Source: Hepsetus odoe (Eukaryota; Chordata; Actinopteri; Characiformes; Hepsetidae). Taken from it: 64,000 bases of DNA. The stretch lies in NCBI GenBank assembly GCA_017165825.1, contig CM029381.1, forward strand, positions 2,325,054-2,389,053. The letters run 5' to 3'. Under the pieces are notes generated by a model. That model was given only the letters and a program-made list of their open reading frames with translations, made no database searches and had not been told where the DNA came from. Below are positions 47,801-59,932 of this stretch, piece after piece; the stretch's first letter is position 1; each line of letters starts with the position of its first letter. Made by a program: the position numbers and the translations under genes.

Positions 47801-50656
47801 TGCTCTATTTCCTGGTGTCAGGTGGTTGCAGGAGAGCCCAGCATTGCTATTAGCAAAGGATCCAAACGATCCCCAGCACTGAAGGATCCAAACGATTTCT
47901 AGCATCAAAGAATACAAATGACCCCCAGTCCTGATAAAAGTCCATATTCCTCAAACCAGAGTTTCCAAATATTTGCAGTATTAAAGAATCCAAAATATTC
48001 CCAGTAACACGGAGTCATTTGGATTGGTTGGTACCGGAGACCTAAGGACCAAAGACAGAATCTAAACATGAAGCAAAGGAGTACTCGGTGATTCCCAGCA
48101 CCAAAGTATTCAATATTCTCAACACCAGAAACACCAGGAAGAACCCCCAACTTCCCCTCATCTCAGTCTTTACTGTCATCGCTGATCGTCAGGGGTCTGT
48201 TACTGGGGGGTTACTGGGGGATTACTGGGGGGCTTTAGGGCACAACCACCAACGATAAACCGAAGCATTAGAACTGAACAAAGTGCTTCGTTTGGTTAAC
48301 AGAAACTGGGGAATCTAGAAAAAGTTCTGCTCGTTTTCTGATGATGTTGGCCAGGTGGGAATCATCTGGAAACAGAGTGCTAACTCTGCGGTGCTAATGC
48401 CTGTTGATGTTTGTTTAAGAGCTGGATTAGCCGCCAGTTATAATTAGCATAAAGCTTAGCAATGTCCAGCTGGTAAAAATACCTCCATGAAGCCTCAGTG
48501 CACATGCCTTCCTCTTTCAGCTACGTGTGTGTGTGTGTGTGTGTGTGCGTGTGTGTGTGTGTGTTGGATGTGCTGGCATGATGAAAGCCATTGACGTGAG
48601 CATGCGTTAATCCCTAAATCACCTGTCTGCCACTCTCCCTTTCTGCCTCGTTCTCCTTCTCAATGACTTCTTTAATCGTTCATAAGGCCATGGTGATTCT
48701 GCACTGAGGCATTGTGGGTATTGTAGTGTAGCCATGCCTCAATTAATACTCACACTGGGATGTGCGGTGCATTTAATTCCCTGTAATTATAGGCACCAAA
48801 ACATTTGTTCCAGTTTTGTTTAATCTAAATTTGCCAAAGATGAGCAGGTTTGGAGGAATAAACTGATAAAACTTTAATCGCAAACCCCCCTTTTTCTGTG
48901 TTTCTCCCTTCCTTACCTCTCTCTCTCTCTTTCTCTCTCACCCTCACTCTGTAGATCATGTTCCAGCTGACCTCAGAGACCCCTTCTACACAGACCAGTA
49001 CTGTGTGGAGCACATTAAGCCCCCTGTTCTGACCCTGCTGCTGTCGGCTGAGCTTTACTGCCGGGTGTGTGTTCTGCTGCTGAAGGGCGACCAAACCGCC
49101 TCCCTCTCCTCTCATCAGTCTGTCCTGCAGGCGCTGGCTCGCCGCGGCATCTACGCCCGTGAGCCCGATGACACGCCGGTTACCCATGACGACCTCAGCT
49201 CCACCCCCATCAAGATGGTGAGCAGAATGCACTCAGGGCCTGGACTTCTGACCTTCCTAGGAGAAGGTGGAGATGAATGGATCTGAGCACAATGATCGGT
49301 GGGGGGAATTGAACAGCACCATCTGCACACAACCTGCAGTGTGTCGCACTCGTTGTGACGAGAAAGCGTAAAACCCCACACGAAACCCCTCCTGTGCTTT
49401 GGAGCCTCCATGTGTTGTTCAGCTGGAGCTCTTCAGTGTTTGTGCCACAGTTAAGTTGGATTTGTGCCGATTTCAGCACCCTGGAGAGCGTCCTGTAGGT
49501 CTGGGGAAGCCCTGAAGAAAGACATGCTATTTGTGCCACGGTCCGTTCCTCCGTTACTTGTCCCAGAAGTCGGAAAGTAAACACCCTGAAGGTGAAAAGA
49601 CCAGTTCTCAGTTTGGGTGCCTCATCTAAAAGACTTGCAAGGAAAGAAAACGGATCCGATGCTTATTATTTTTTCCGTGGCAGCCGCCGTTTCCATCACA
49701 GGATGCCTGTAAGCTTCCCACAGGCGGAAGCCTCCAATGTGGTTCTTCTGACCTGCTGGAGCCAGTTTCCTACAAAACGGAGAGCTGTGTGTGCCTGCCA
49801 GTGTCCTTCCCCTTTAGAGGAGTTTTTTTGGAAGACGAGGGCCTCAAACATTTGGTTCTTTAAATCAAATGAGGTTAGGATGTCCTTCAGTTGCTGGAAG
49901 GTATCGGTGCACTGTTCGTCCTCCAGTCGCTTTTTATAGTCATATCTGGAGAAGACGTGGACCATGTGCCTGTAATCCCCTAGCAAACTCTGAAGGTCGT
50001 CCCTGATCTGGGGAGATTTTAGGCTTCAGTTTCCATGGAGGGCCTGTGAGGTCTGTCTGTTTCGGAATAGGCTATTGGAGCTTGTGTTGCACCTTTTAAG
50101 GTGCACAGATCCATCAACACCATGTTGAGCATAAAACAGAAGACCATCCTGCCCCACAAAGTAACGGACCTTCCACTGGACATGTTTGCTGTCTTGTCCA
50201 CCAGCACATTCTTCCAGGGCGTTTAGATCAGAAGGTGGTAGTTTGGTCCACGGCCACGATGCTGAAACTCATGATGGGATTTCAGCACCTCGGAGAGCGA
50301 CCAGTGGTTCCATCCTTTCAGAGTCACTTTTTAAACCATCTGAACCTCACAGCAGTGCATGTTGATCAGTTTTCATGACGTCAAATGTCCGAATGTCTCT
50401 TTGTCTCTTCATTCAAGGAAGTTCCTTGACTCTTTTATCCCTCAGTTAATATAATAACCTGTTTGCGTGTGTGTGCGTGCGCAGAGCTCCCACATCCCCC
50501 TGATTGATGCCCTGATGCTGGCGTTTACGGTGGAGATGATGAACATAGAGAGAGTTGTGTCCAGTGTTAAGCGCTTCTCCACCTTCAGTGCCTCCAAAGA
50601 GTTGCCCTTCGACATGGAGGACGCCATGCTCTTCTGGATCAACAAGGTGAGACCGC

Positions 50657-50736
<80 letters not shown>

Positions 50737-51651
50737 TGTGCCAGAGCACGGACCACCAGTTTCCCAATAAATGATCAGCAATGAGGTCACAGAATCAATG
50801 TTTTTTTCTTTCCTTTTTGTAAGATTGACTCGCCTGAACAGTTGTTAAAAAAATTTAGAAAAAAAAGAAAGGAAAAACGATGAGTACCTGAATGAGTTGA
50901 TTCTCTCCATCTGTCACTCCATCCCAGGAGTGGCATCTCTGAAAAGAGACTGACAGTTTAGAAAAGGTCTGGATAAAATATATGGCACTTGACTTTTATT
51001 GGGTAGAAGAGAATTGTGGGGAAAAAAAAAGTGTGTGTGTGTGTGTTGTAGGTGGTTCTGAAGGCGAGGGAAATCACAGAAAAAGAGCTCAAACTGAAAC
51101 AGCACTTGATGGAGTCCCCCTGTCATCAAAAGGTAAAGCTGACCTATCACAGGCAAGACTGGCAACACCCATCCAATTGTTTGCGTCCTAATTAGCACGC
51201 ATGCCTGTAATGTCCTCCTTGATTGGCTGGTTCAGTGAGTTGTGACTGCACCGTTTAACCCTGTTCTCTGATCAGATTACCACTCCTTAACAAATCTGAT
51301 CTTTCTTTCTTACCCCCCCCCCCCCTCTGTCTCTCTTCCTCTTTTTTTATCGCTCTCTCTCTTTATTTGTTACCCTTTCACCTCTTTGCTGATCTTCCTG
51401 TTTGTCTCCATTGTCCCGCCCTTTCCTGTTGGATAGTCTCCCTCCAAATGGTACTGGAAGCTCGTGCCTGTAAGTTCCACAGCGCACCCTTTCTGTCACA
51501 CGCATCACACACAAAGTGTGTGTGTGTGTGTGTGACTGCGTGTGTGTGTGTGTGTGTGTGCGTGCGTGCGTGCACTCATTGTCTTGTTAGTTCAGTTATG
51601 TGTTGTTATGGTCTTTGTTGTCATAATAACCATCTCATTTAACACAGTCAT

Positions 51652-51705
<54 letters not shown>

Positions 51706-51718
51706 GTCTCTCTCTGTC

Positions 51719-51774
<56 letters not shown>

Positions 51775-53629
51775 CACCAGCCTGACTTCATGCACGCTCT
51801 GGCCCATTGCATGTTGGAGCCAGTGGAACTGTCCCGTGTGGTACTAAATTCCTTCACTCACTCACTCACTCACTCACTCACTCACTCACTCCCTCCTTCC
51901 CTCCCACCTTCCTGCTGTTGGGCTGCTTTTCCACTCTGCTCAATTCAGTCCCACTAAACCAACCCGTCCAGAAACCTGCAGGACTGTCAACTGTTAGAGG
52001 CCTTTTGGAAGAGCGTGTAAAGGCAGACTGTAGTGTTAATGTGATTTTAAGTGGGATTTTAGTGTGCTACTTTAGTGCGCTACTTCTTCCCTCGATCCTC
52101 ATTCCTCTGGTGGGATCAGTAAAGTTTTCTGATTCTGATCCCACCATCGCTGCTCACTAGCGCTCGTGCTCATTTCTCTCTTCCTTCATCATCATTCCTC
52201 TCATTTATTTTCTGGCCCGAGCTGATCTGGAAACATTTGTGGGCGGTCTGTGTCCCCATGTTCAGTGTGCCTGAGCGTCACAAAGAAAGGGGAGATGATT
52301 AAAAAAAAAAAATAAAATAAAAACCCGTCTCATTAAGGCTGACATTTGTTTACAGGCTGGGGTGTGTGTGTGTGTGTGTGTGTAAATCCATCTTTATCAG
52401 AAGCAGCCACACAGAAAAGTATGTTTTGATGTACAGAACCTTTATCTGCATCAGTAAATCTGTTTAGAGAGCAGCTCTGACTGGGACGGGGCGAGGCCGC
52501 TCTATCAAAGGGTTAGTGGACAGAATAAGGAGAAGAGCGCATAAAGAACCACATCTTTTTATGAGACGCTTTCATTCCGTTTATCTGAACTGTGCAGGGC
52601 GCAAACTTCAGTTCGGACCAGAAACGCCCTGCAGTTGTTAAGACGGGACACTTGGTAAGTCAGTTATTAGTGAGACAACTTGCAGAGAAATGTCCTGTGA
52701 GCTCTTTATTATCAGGGTATTGTTACTGATTACGACCCGCAAAAAGAAATCTTTTCTGAATTGAGGAAACGAGGAAAACTAGAACATTGGGCTTTGATGG
52801 AGCTCCTGTGGAAAAGCAGCCTTTGCTTTAAACGCCGACACATCCCTTCACTTTCAAAGATCGCCGGAGAGAAGAGACGTGGACAGAGTGTGGAGACGCA
52901 CATCCTCGACAGGGAACACTTCTGTACGCTTCACAAAGCAACATCCGTTAGTTGAAATGAAAGGGTCCGTCCCTGCGGCGATGTGCCTGGTCAGTTGTTT
53001 CATCTTTGACCTAACATCTCCAGTCACATTGGAACTGGAAAACATTAAATGTGCCCAAACGTTTCTGTATTAAAATGTGCAGAAGTGTCTCTGTAGAGAA
53101 CGTGGACATGGAACAGACTGATTTGTTGTTGGTAATTTGAGTAGGAGTTTCATTCCGAAAGCAGGAGGACTCAGTTTAGCTAGATCAGCAGGCCAAGACC
53201 TGGTGGGGACGTTCCTGTCGGACATCCCTCAACTTTGGGCTCGAGTTGTCTGGCTAACGGAGAAATCTTGCTTTGCGGAATTCCCTTCCGGGGTGCACAC
53301 ACTTGTGCACACCCAGTAATATTTAGCTGAAGGTACAATAAGCAGTGTGAGGCTCTGCAGTCCTAAACGAACAGATTTGATTAAGGTCTCCTTCTGTCAG
53401 GAAGTGTGTGTGTGCGTGTGTGTGTGTGTGTGAGATTCTCCTCTCACTCATCTCTTTCTCAGGTGCGCTACCGTAGAGACCACCTGTCTGGTCGTTGTCT
53501 GCCTCACCTGCCACTGGTGGAGGATCTGATGAAGGACGTGTGTGATGGCGCCGCCCTGCTGACCGTCATTCATTACTACTGCCCTGATTACATGAGACTG
53601 GAGGGTAGAAACTCTCTCTCTCTCACACT

Positions 53630-53668
<39 letters not shown>

Positions 53669-56600
53669 CTGGGGAATTTTCATTACACTTAGTACCTGAT
53701 TGTTAACTAAGCTTTGGTTTTCCTCTCTCTCTCTCTCTCAGATGTTTGTCTGAAAGAGGTTCTGTCCATCTCAGACAGTGTGTATAATATACAGCTTCTG
53801 AGGGAGTTTTCCAACGAGTACCTGAACAGGTGTTTGTACCTGCGAACTGAGGACCTGCTGTACGCTCCCCCAGTGTTAAAGGTGAGGACACGCACTCCTC
53901 TGTCAGGTGGTTCTTAAATTAGACCGCATGGCACTAGTCGTTTCAGTTGGGCTCTTTACACTTGACCATTTCTCCTGCTTCCAGCACATAAACCTCCAGA
54001 TCTGAGTGTCGCCTCATTTATAAACACTTGTAACAAGATAACCAATGAAATCAGCTTCTGCTGCTGGTGTTGATGTTGTGTGTATCTTTACATCTGTACT
54101 TTATTCAGCACAACGTGATGGTGTTCATCGCTGAGCTCTTCTGGTGGTTCGAGGTGGTGAGACCTGACTTTGTGAAGCCCAGGGATCCACAGGAGATCAG
54201 AGAAGGTGAGACACGCCCCACTCTTGTGCAGAACTCCAGAGCAGTCACACGTTTGCTTATACATGTGTTCGTTTACGGCACCGTGTAAAAGTCTTGACCC
54301 CTTCGTTCTTGAGACATGAAGCAGTGAAGAATCGGGTACAGATGATTCCACATGATCAGGTGATCAGTTTACTCAACGCTGATTGGACGCAACCCCTTCA
54401 TCTAGAACCTTAAGGCCCTTTGCAGCCTGGAGCAATAAAACACTTGTTCCAGTTTAATTTAATTGACTCAGTATGACAAAGATCAGGCTGTTGGGTAGAA
54501 CATTGTCATTTTTCACTGACAAAGAGATTCTCTAACAGAATATGAAGAAATGAGGGGTTCAGGACTTTTTCACTGGACTGTGAACTCGCAGCTTCTCCCT
54601 GCGTTAGTAAACGCCTCTTTCGTCTGATTGCACAGCGAGAGTCTCCGTGCAGGCCAAGAGCTCCCGGCCCCATGCACCCATCTCAAACGCCACAAAGCGC
54701 AGCTTCTTAAGCACCTCCCCCTCTGTGGACTCCATGGTGTCAGGCTCCGCCCACGACACCTGTCTCAGGTATTACCTGCACCCAGAGGAGTCTGCGTCTT
54801 CATCTGTGTAAGTGTGTCTCATGTGGTGGGAGGTGTGGACCATGATCTGGGGCCTTTATTGATCACCATCGTTCTGTTTCATGTTTAGGATGTTCGTGCA
54901 CACTTTCACTGCATTCGTGTGTGTGTGTGACAGTTTACTAAACTAATCCTTCTATGTTCTTGCAGCATCAAATTAAGCCCCTCCCACAGCCCCTCCCACC
55001 CCCTCCTCCCGCTGAGACAGAGACAACAGAAACCCGTCCAGGGGGAGGAGACTGCAGGTAAACGCTAGACATGTGAGCACAGTGTGTTTAGAGCTCGGGT
55101 TGAAGACTGAAAGACGCAGCAATATTTTACATTTTCGTCTTGTCTTGTGTATAGATTCGTGTATAGACAAGATTTAAACATTTTAAAATGTGCCTTAGAA
55201 TTTGCGGATGGCATTTATTTTTATTTATTTATTTATTGACCAGCTAAGAGAGATTAAAAATGCCAGCTCTGATTTGGGTGGGTGTGCGTGTGTTAGAATT
55301 CAGGAACAGGTCCAACTCTCTGTCCCGCGTTGATGCACACAGTCCTGGACCCCGGCTGGCCTGGATGGAGAGACGACAAAGGTGATCGTTTAAACTGTAT
55401 TTCTCACTTTGACTCTCAAACACAGAAATCTGCTCCATATTTTATAATTATCTGTCACACACACTTGGATCTTGGTCCACTTTTCAGAAACGTACACCTT
55501 CTGCTTCCTCTCATGGGCCACTTTTTTAGAAACATTTAGAAACATACCCCCCCCCCATATTAGTCAACAACTGATCAACACCCTGTACCTTGTTTTGAAT
55601 ATTTATCTGGTTCTGAGCTCTCTCTCTCTTTCTCTTCCTCTCCCACCAGACCGTTGTCCCAGATGGAGATGGAGTGGGAGCGCCTTTGCGGCGATAACGT
55701 AAGCTTGGCACGCTCCATCAGCAAAGACAGTTTGGCCTCCAACGTCATCTCCGTCACCCCCCGCCACCACCTCAACGGACAGCCTCTTCCCCGCGCGGCT
55801 TGTGCACCCGACACTGAGGACCAGGAGGAGGAGCTCGTGGCTGTCATAAGCTCTGGGGGCGTGGCTGCCATCAGAGAGCCCCAATCTGAGAGCTTTTTCC
55901 TGGAACCGCTGCAGCCGGCCGTTCTACGTCCGAACAAGGAGAAATTAGTGCCGGTCAGTAAACGGGACGAGAGCGGAGAGGGACAGAGTCAGAGACGGAG
56001 GACGCCCACGGAGCATACGGCCATCAACCCAACCTTCACAACCGTCAGCGCTGTGGACCCGGAGGACCTGCCGCAGTCCGGTGGCTTCTTCCTGCACAGC
56101 AAATCCGAGCGTGTGAGAAGCAGCCCCGTTGGCGGCTGGATGGGCGGGACCTCAGACTCTGAGTTTGAGGAGGAGGAGGAGGAGGACGCTGATGAAGACT
56201 GCATGGCAGAACTGGAACTTGGCAGGGCTCCGCTGAGGAAGTTCTTGGGCCACAGACAAGAAGAGGAGGAATCGGTGAAGCTGCGAGAGGAGGTACGGGT
56301 GCGTGAGCGGGAGGACAAAGAGGGAGCAAGCGGCCGCTCCAGCCCGTGTCCAAGCACACTCTCGCAGGCCAGCAGCACGTCCACCGGGGCGGGACATACA
56401 AGGTAGGAGAATTCTAGTATGTCTTGGGGTAGTTAACTACAGCTGGGGTCAGTCTAAAATTCTTGAAGCCTTTCTTTAAAACAGATCTAACTGGGAGCCT
56501 GAGGGAAGCCAGCCTTCATCCGTCCTCCTAAACTTCAATAGTGTGCTAACTAGAGTGAAATAAACAAGCTGATGTATTTTGTCCTCATTTTAATGTCTTT

Positions 56601-59600
56601 TCCCAAGAATGAAATTCACAGTGAATTATCTCCATTCAGAAAATATAGCGATTCTGTGCGGTACTCATGTTACTAACCGTTTCAGGCACTCCAGTCCGTG
56701 TCGGAGCACCATCTCGCAGGCCAGCAGCCTTTCCAGCCGCATGACCAGCTTTGCAGAGCGGCGTCTGCAACGTGCCACAACCCCTGACGGCTTCTACAGT
56801 GGTTGCAGCTCGCAGACCACCACTCCGGATGGGTCAGAGAGCGCCCCTATCCCCCCCCCAGCTGGGGACAGGGCCAGTCCTGGTCCTGGCACAAGAGGTG
56901 GAATGGCCTCAGAGCTTATCCACTTGCGCATGCAGCTGGAGGAGAAGCGGCGGGCTATCGAGACGCAAAAGAAGAAGATGGAGACATTGTCGGCACGGCA
57001 ACGGCTGCAGCTGGGCAAAGCAGCCTTCCTGCATGTGGTCAGGAAGGGACGAGGAGACACGCTGCCACGTCCTGTCAAGCAGGAACTCATGAAAGTGAAG
57101 GAGAAGGAGATGGCAAAAGATGACTCCTGTGTTGAGGCACTGAAGGTCAGGGGCAAGGAGGCTAAACCCATTCCGGATAAAGCGTCCCGGCAGCTGGGGG
57201 AGATTTTTGCAGCACCTCCCTCTAATCTGGATGGGGACAACCGCGTGAGAGAGGGGGAGGCTTGGGAGGAAGTGGGCGGGGAATTGGACTTGTCTGAGTG
57301 CAGCCGCTCCATCGATCTGCTAAACGAGGCGATCGGAGCCATCCAGCAGCAGATGGTGCAGCTTTCCGCCCAGCAGGACCTGCTCATGAGGCAAACGACG
57401 CTGTCGCCCACGCAGGAGAAGGCCCTGCCTCCCGGCGAGGTGGAGCCTAAGCCTCGCCCCTCTGTGCAGTTTGTAGAAATCTCCACGGCGACCCGACGTC
57501 CTCCCAAGCTCACCTCAGGTCGAACCCCTCGGTCCAAGCCTGCTGAGCTTAAGTTGAGCAAGGGCTCAAAGTCCAACACCAGTGACCCCAGGCCCTCACC
57601 GGTCAGCAAGTCGCCCCGGGCCGAAAATGAGGAGGAGAGCGGGGACAAGCCGAACGGGCGCAGCTCGGGCAGAGGCCTGGCCCGGAACACCACTTTCCGT
57701 CTCCACGATTCCGCCAACCGAAGAACAGATGCTCTGGAGTCGCCCAAAGCAGATCCGCCCACGGTAGAGCTGTCCTCTGCAGAACCGAATCGCGAAAGGA
57801 GCGGGTCTGGAGGCTCAGGGAAAGAGAATGTCCCCGTTCCGTGTGAGGAAAACCGGACCAAAGCGCAGCTGATCGAGGTGGACCTGTCTGATTTGACCAA
57901 CCCGGAATCTGGCCCTGAACCAGAGGGTGAGCAGAAGTCGGGACTGGGCTTCTTCTTCAAGGTAACCATGTCTGTCACTTTATTTTATTTACTTTTTCAG
58001 AAAACTTTACCCTGTACTTCCTCCCAGCCTTTTAATGCGGTTTATCAGCCTGCTTGGGTGAGGGTTGTTTTCCACCTCAAAATATCTGACCAAGGGCTGA
58101 TCTTGAGTTAGCAACTGACCAATAATGGAGGAAGAAGAGTTCATCTTACAGTTTTGCTGATTGTAGTTTAATTGTTAATGAGTAAACACTACTTGAAGGA
58201 AGGGCTCGATCGATAGTGTTTCAGCCCAGTGGGGTGTGTGTGTGTGTGTGTGTGTGTAGGATGATCAGAAGGCGGCAGACGAGTTAGCTAAGAAGCGAGC
58301 TGCATTTCTGCTGAAGCAGCAGAAGAAGGCTGAAGAGGCACGGCTTCGTAAACAACAACTGGAAGCGGAGTCAGAGCTCAAGCGAGATGAAGCCAGGTAA
58401 CTGCCCCATAGAGTCTGTGTATGTGTGACTTTGTGTGTGTGTGTCTTTGTGCGTGTACTCACACAATATATCTGTGTTTTAAACCAGCGCTGTGGCTTAG
58501 AAGCTGTGTGTGTTTCAGGCGAAAGGCGGAGGAGGAACGGGTGCGTAAGGAGGAGGAAAAGGCTCGTAGGGAACTCATCAAGCAGGAATATCTTCGCAGA
58601 AAACAGCAGGAGCTGCTGGAGGAGCAGGGAGACACTAAGCCCCGCCCACGACACAGGAAACCCCGCCCAAAGTCACTCCACCGCCGAGAATCCAGCAGCA
58701 CTGCCTGTATGAGCACTGCACAATGTGAAAATGCTGTACTACTGGGGCCAGAGCTCTGTCCATCTCACACTGTCCAGTCTGAAAACTGATCGCTCTCTTT
58801 CTCCTTCCATTAGCTGTGGGTCTGTGTGCAGCTCCCTCTGGTTCTTCTCTCTCTCTGGCCTCTGCTGCCACTGAAGCTGACAGCGTCACGTCTGGCGGGG
58901 GCTCACAGAGGTGTGTTTGATCAATAACGGGATAGATTTTTGTTGTTTGGGTGGAAAGGAGAGGAGGAGTGTACAGCACTGTGCAAGTCTTGAGTCACTG
59001 CTCATTTCTTCATTTCATTTCCAAACATCCAGACCTTTTCTTATTATTAATGTTGAGGAACAGTTCTCCAGATCTTCCTGAAGGACAGTGTTATTGTCTC
59101 TCATTTTCATTCCAGTATGTACCTGAGCAGTTTGATAGTTCTGTGTTGGTTAATCCATGCAGTGATCTACGTCTGAACCTTCAAGCAGAACAAAGTGTCT
59201 AACTTAAGACATGAAGCAGCAAGAGACAGGTGCAGATGATTCCAGATGATCAGGACTGTGTTTAGTTTACTGCTAAACTCTTCTTCTTCATCTAGAAACT
59301 TTAGGCACTTTGCAGCCTGGATCACTAAAACGTTTGTTTCAGTTTCATTGAATCGACTAAATATGACGAAGATAAATTTGACTGGTAGAAAATAGATTAT
59401 TTGCACCGACAAGGTGAGGTTCCCTTGCAAAACCTAAAGAAGTGACGCTTACACAGTCTTATGTTCTGTAATTTTATTAACCTGTGTGTGTTTCAGGGGC
59501 GAGTCGGTGGAGTCGTTCCCAATGTTAAGTCGTAATGCCAGTAGAAACATGGAGAGAGACTGGGATAACGGGTCCACAGCGTCATCCATCACTTCTGCAG

Positions 59601-59895
59601 CGGAGTACAATGGTGCGTAACACACACACTTTAATGGCCAGAAAGGAGAGTGGATGCATTAAGAAGAGCTGATCTGTGTAGAAGAAGCAAAGCTGGCTGG
59701 AGTGCTGAGCAGAGCAAGTCTTTAAAAGCAAGACTTTAAACGCGGCTGATTCTGCGTCTAAAGCTGTTCCGCGCCACGTCTCCAAACCAGAGTCGCAGGG
59801 AAGATGGAGCACAGCGCAGGACTGGCCAGTCAAAATGGTCTGCGGTCCTTATGTAATTCAGTATCACACAGACCCTCTTTTTCACCTTGCTCTTC

Positions 59896-59932
<37 letters not shown>

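Larger units (their letters stand above)
48955..54205 (+). other. camsap1: CAMSAP1 calponin-homology (CH) domain exons
   Basis: Exons 48955-49217 to 54109-54205 encode the family's N-terminal CH region. Landmarks are DLRDPFYTDQY, HIKPPVLTLLLSAELYCRVC, SVKRFSTFSASKEL, DAMLFWINK, DGAALLTVIHYYCPDYM, DVCLKEVLSISDSVYNI, LLREFSNEYLNRC and HNVMVFIAELFWWFEVVRPDF. All phases agree. Two in-frame optional exons are inserted between DAMLFWINK-containing and RYRRDHL-containing sequence. Confidence 0.92.
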
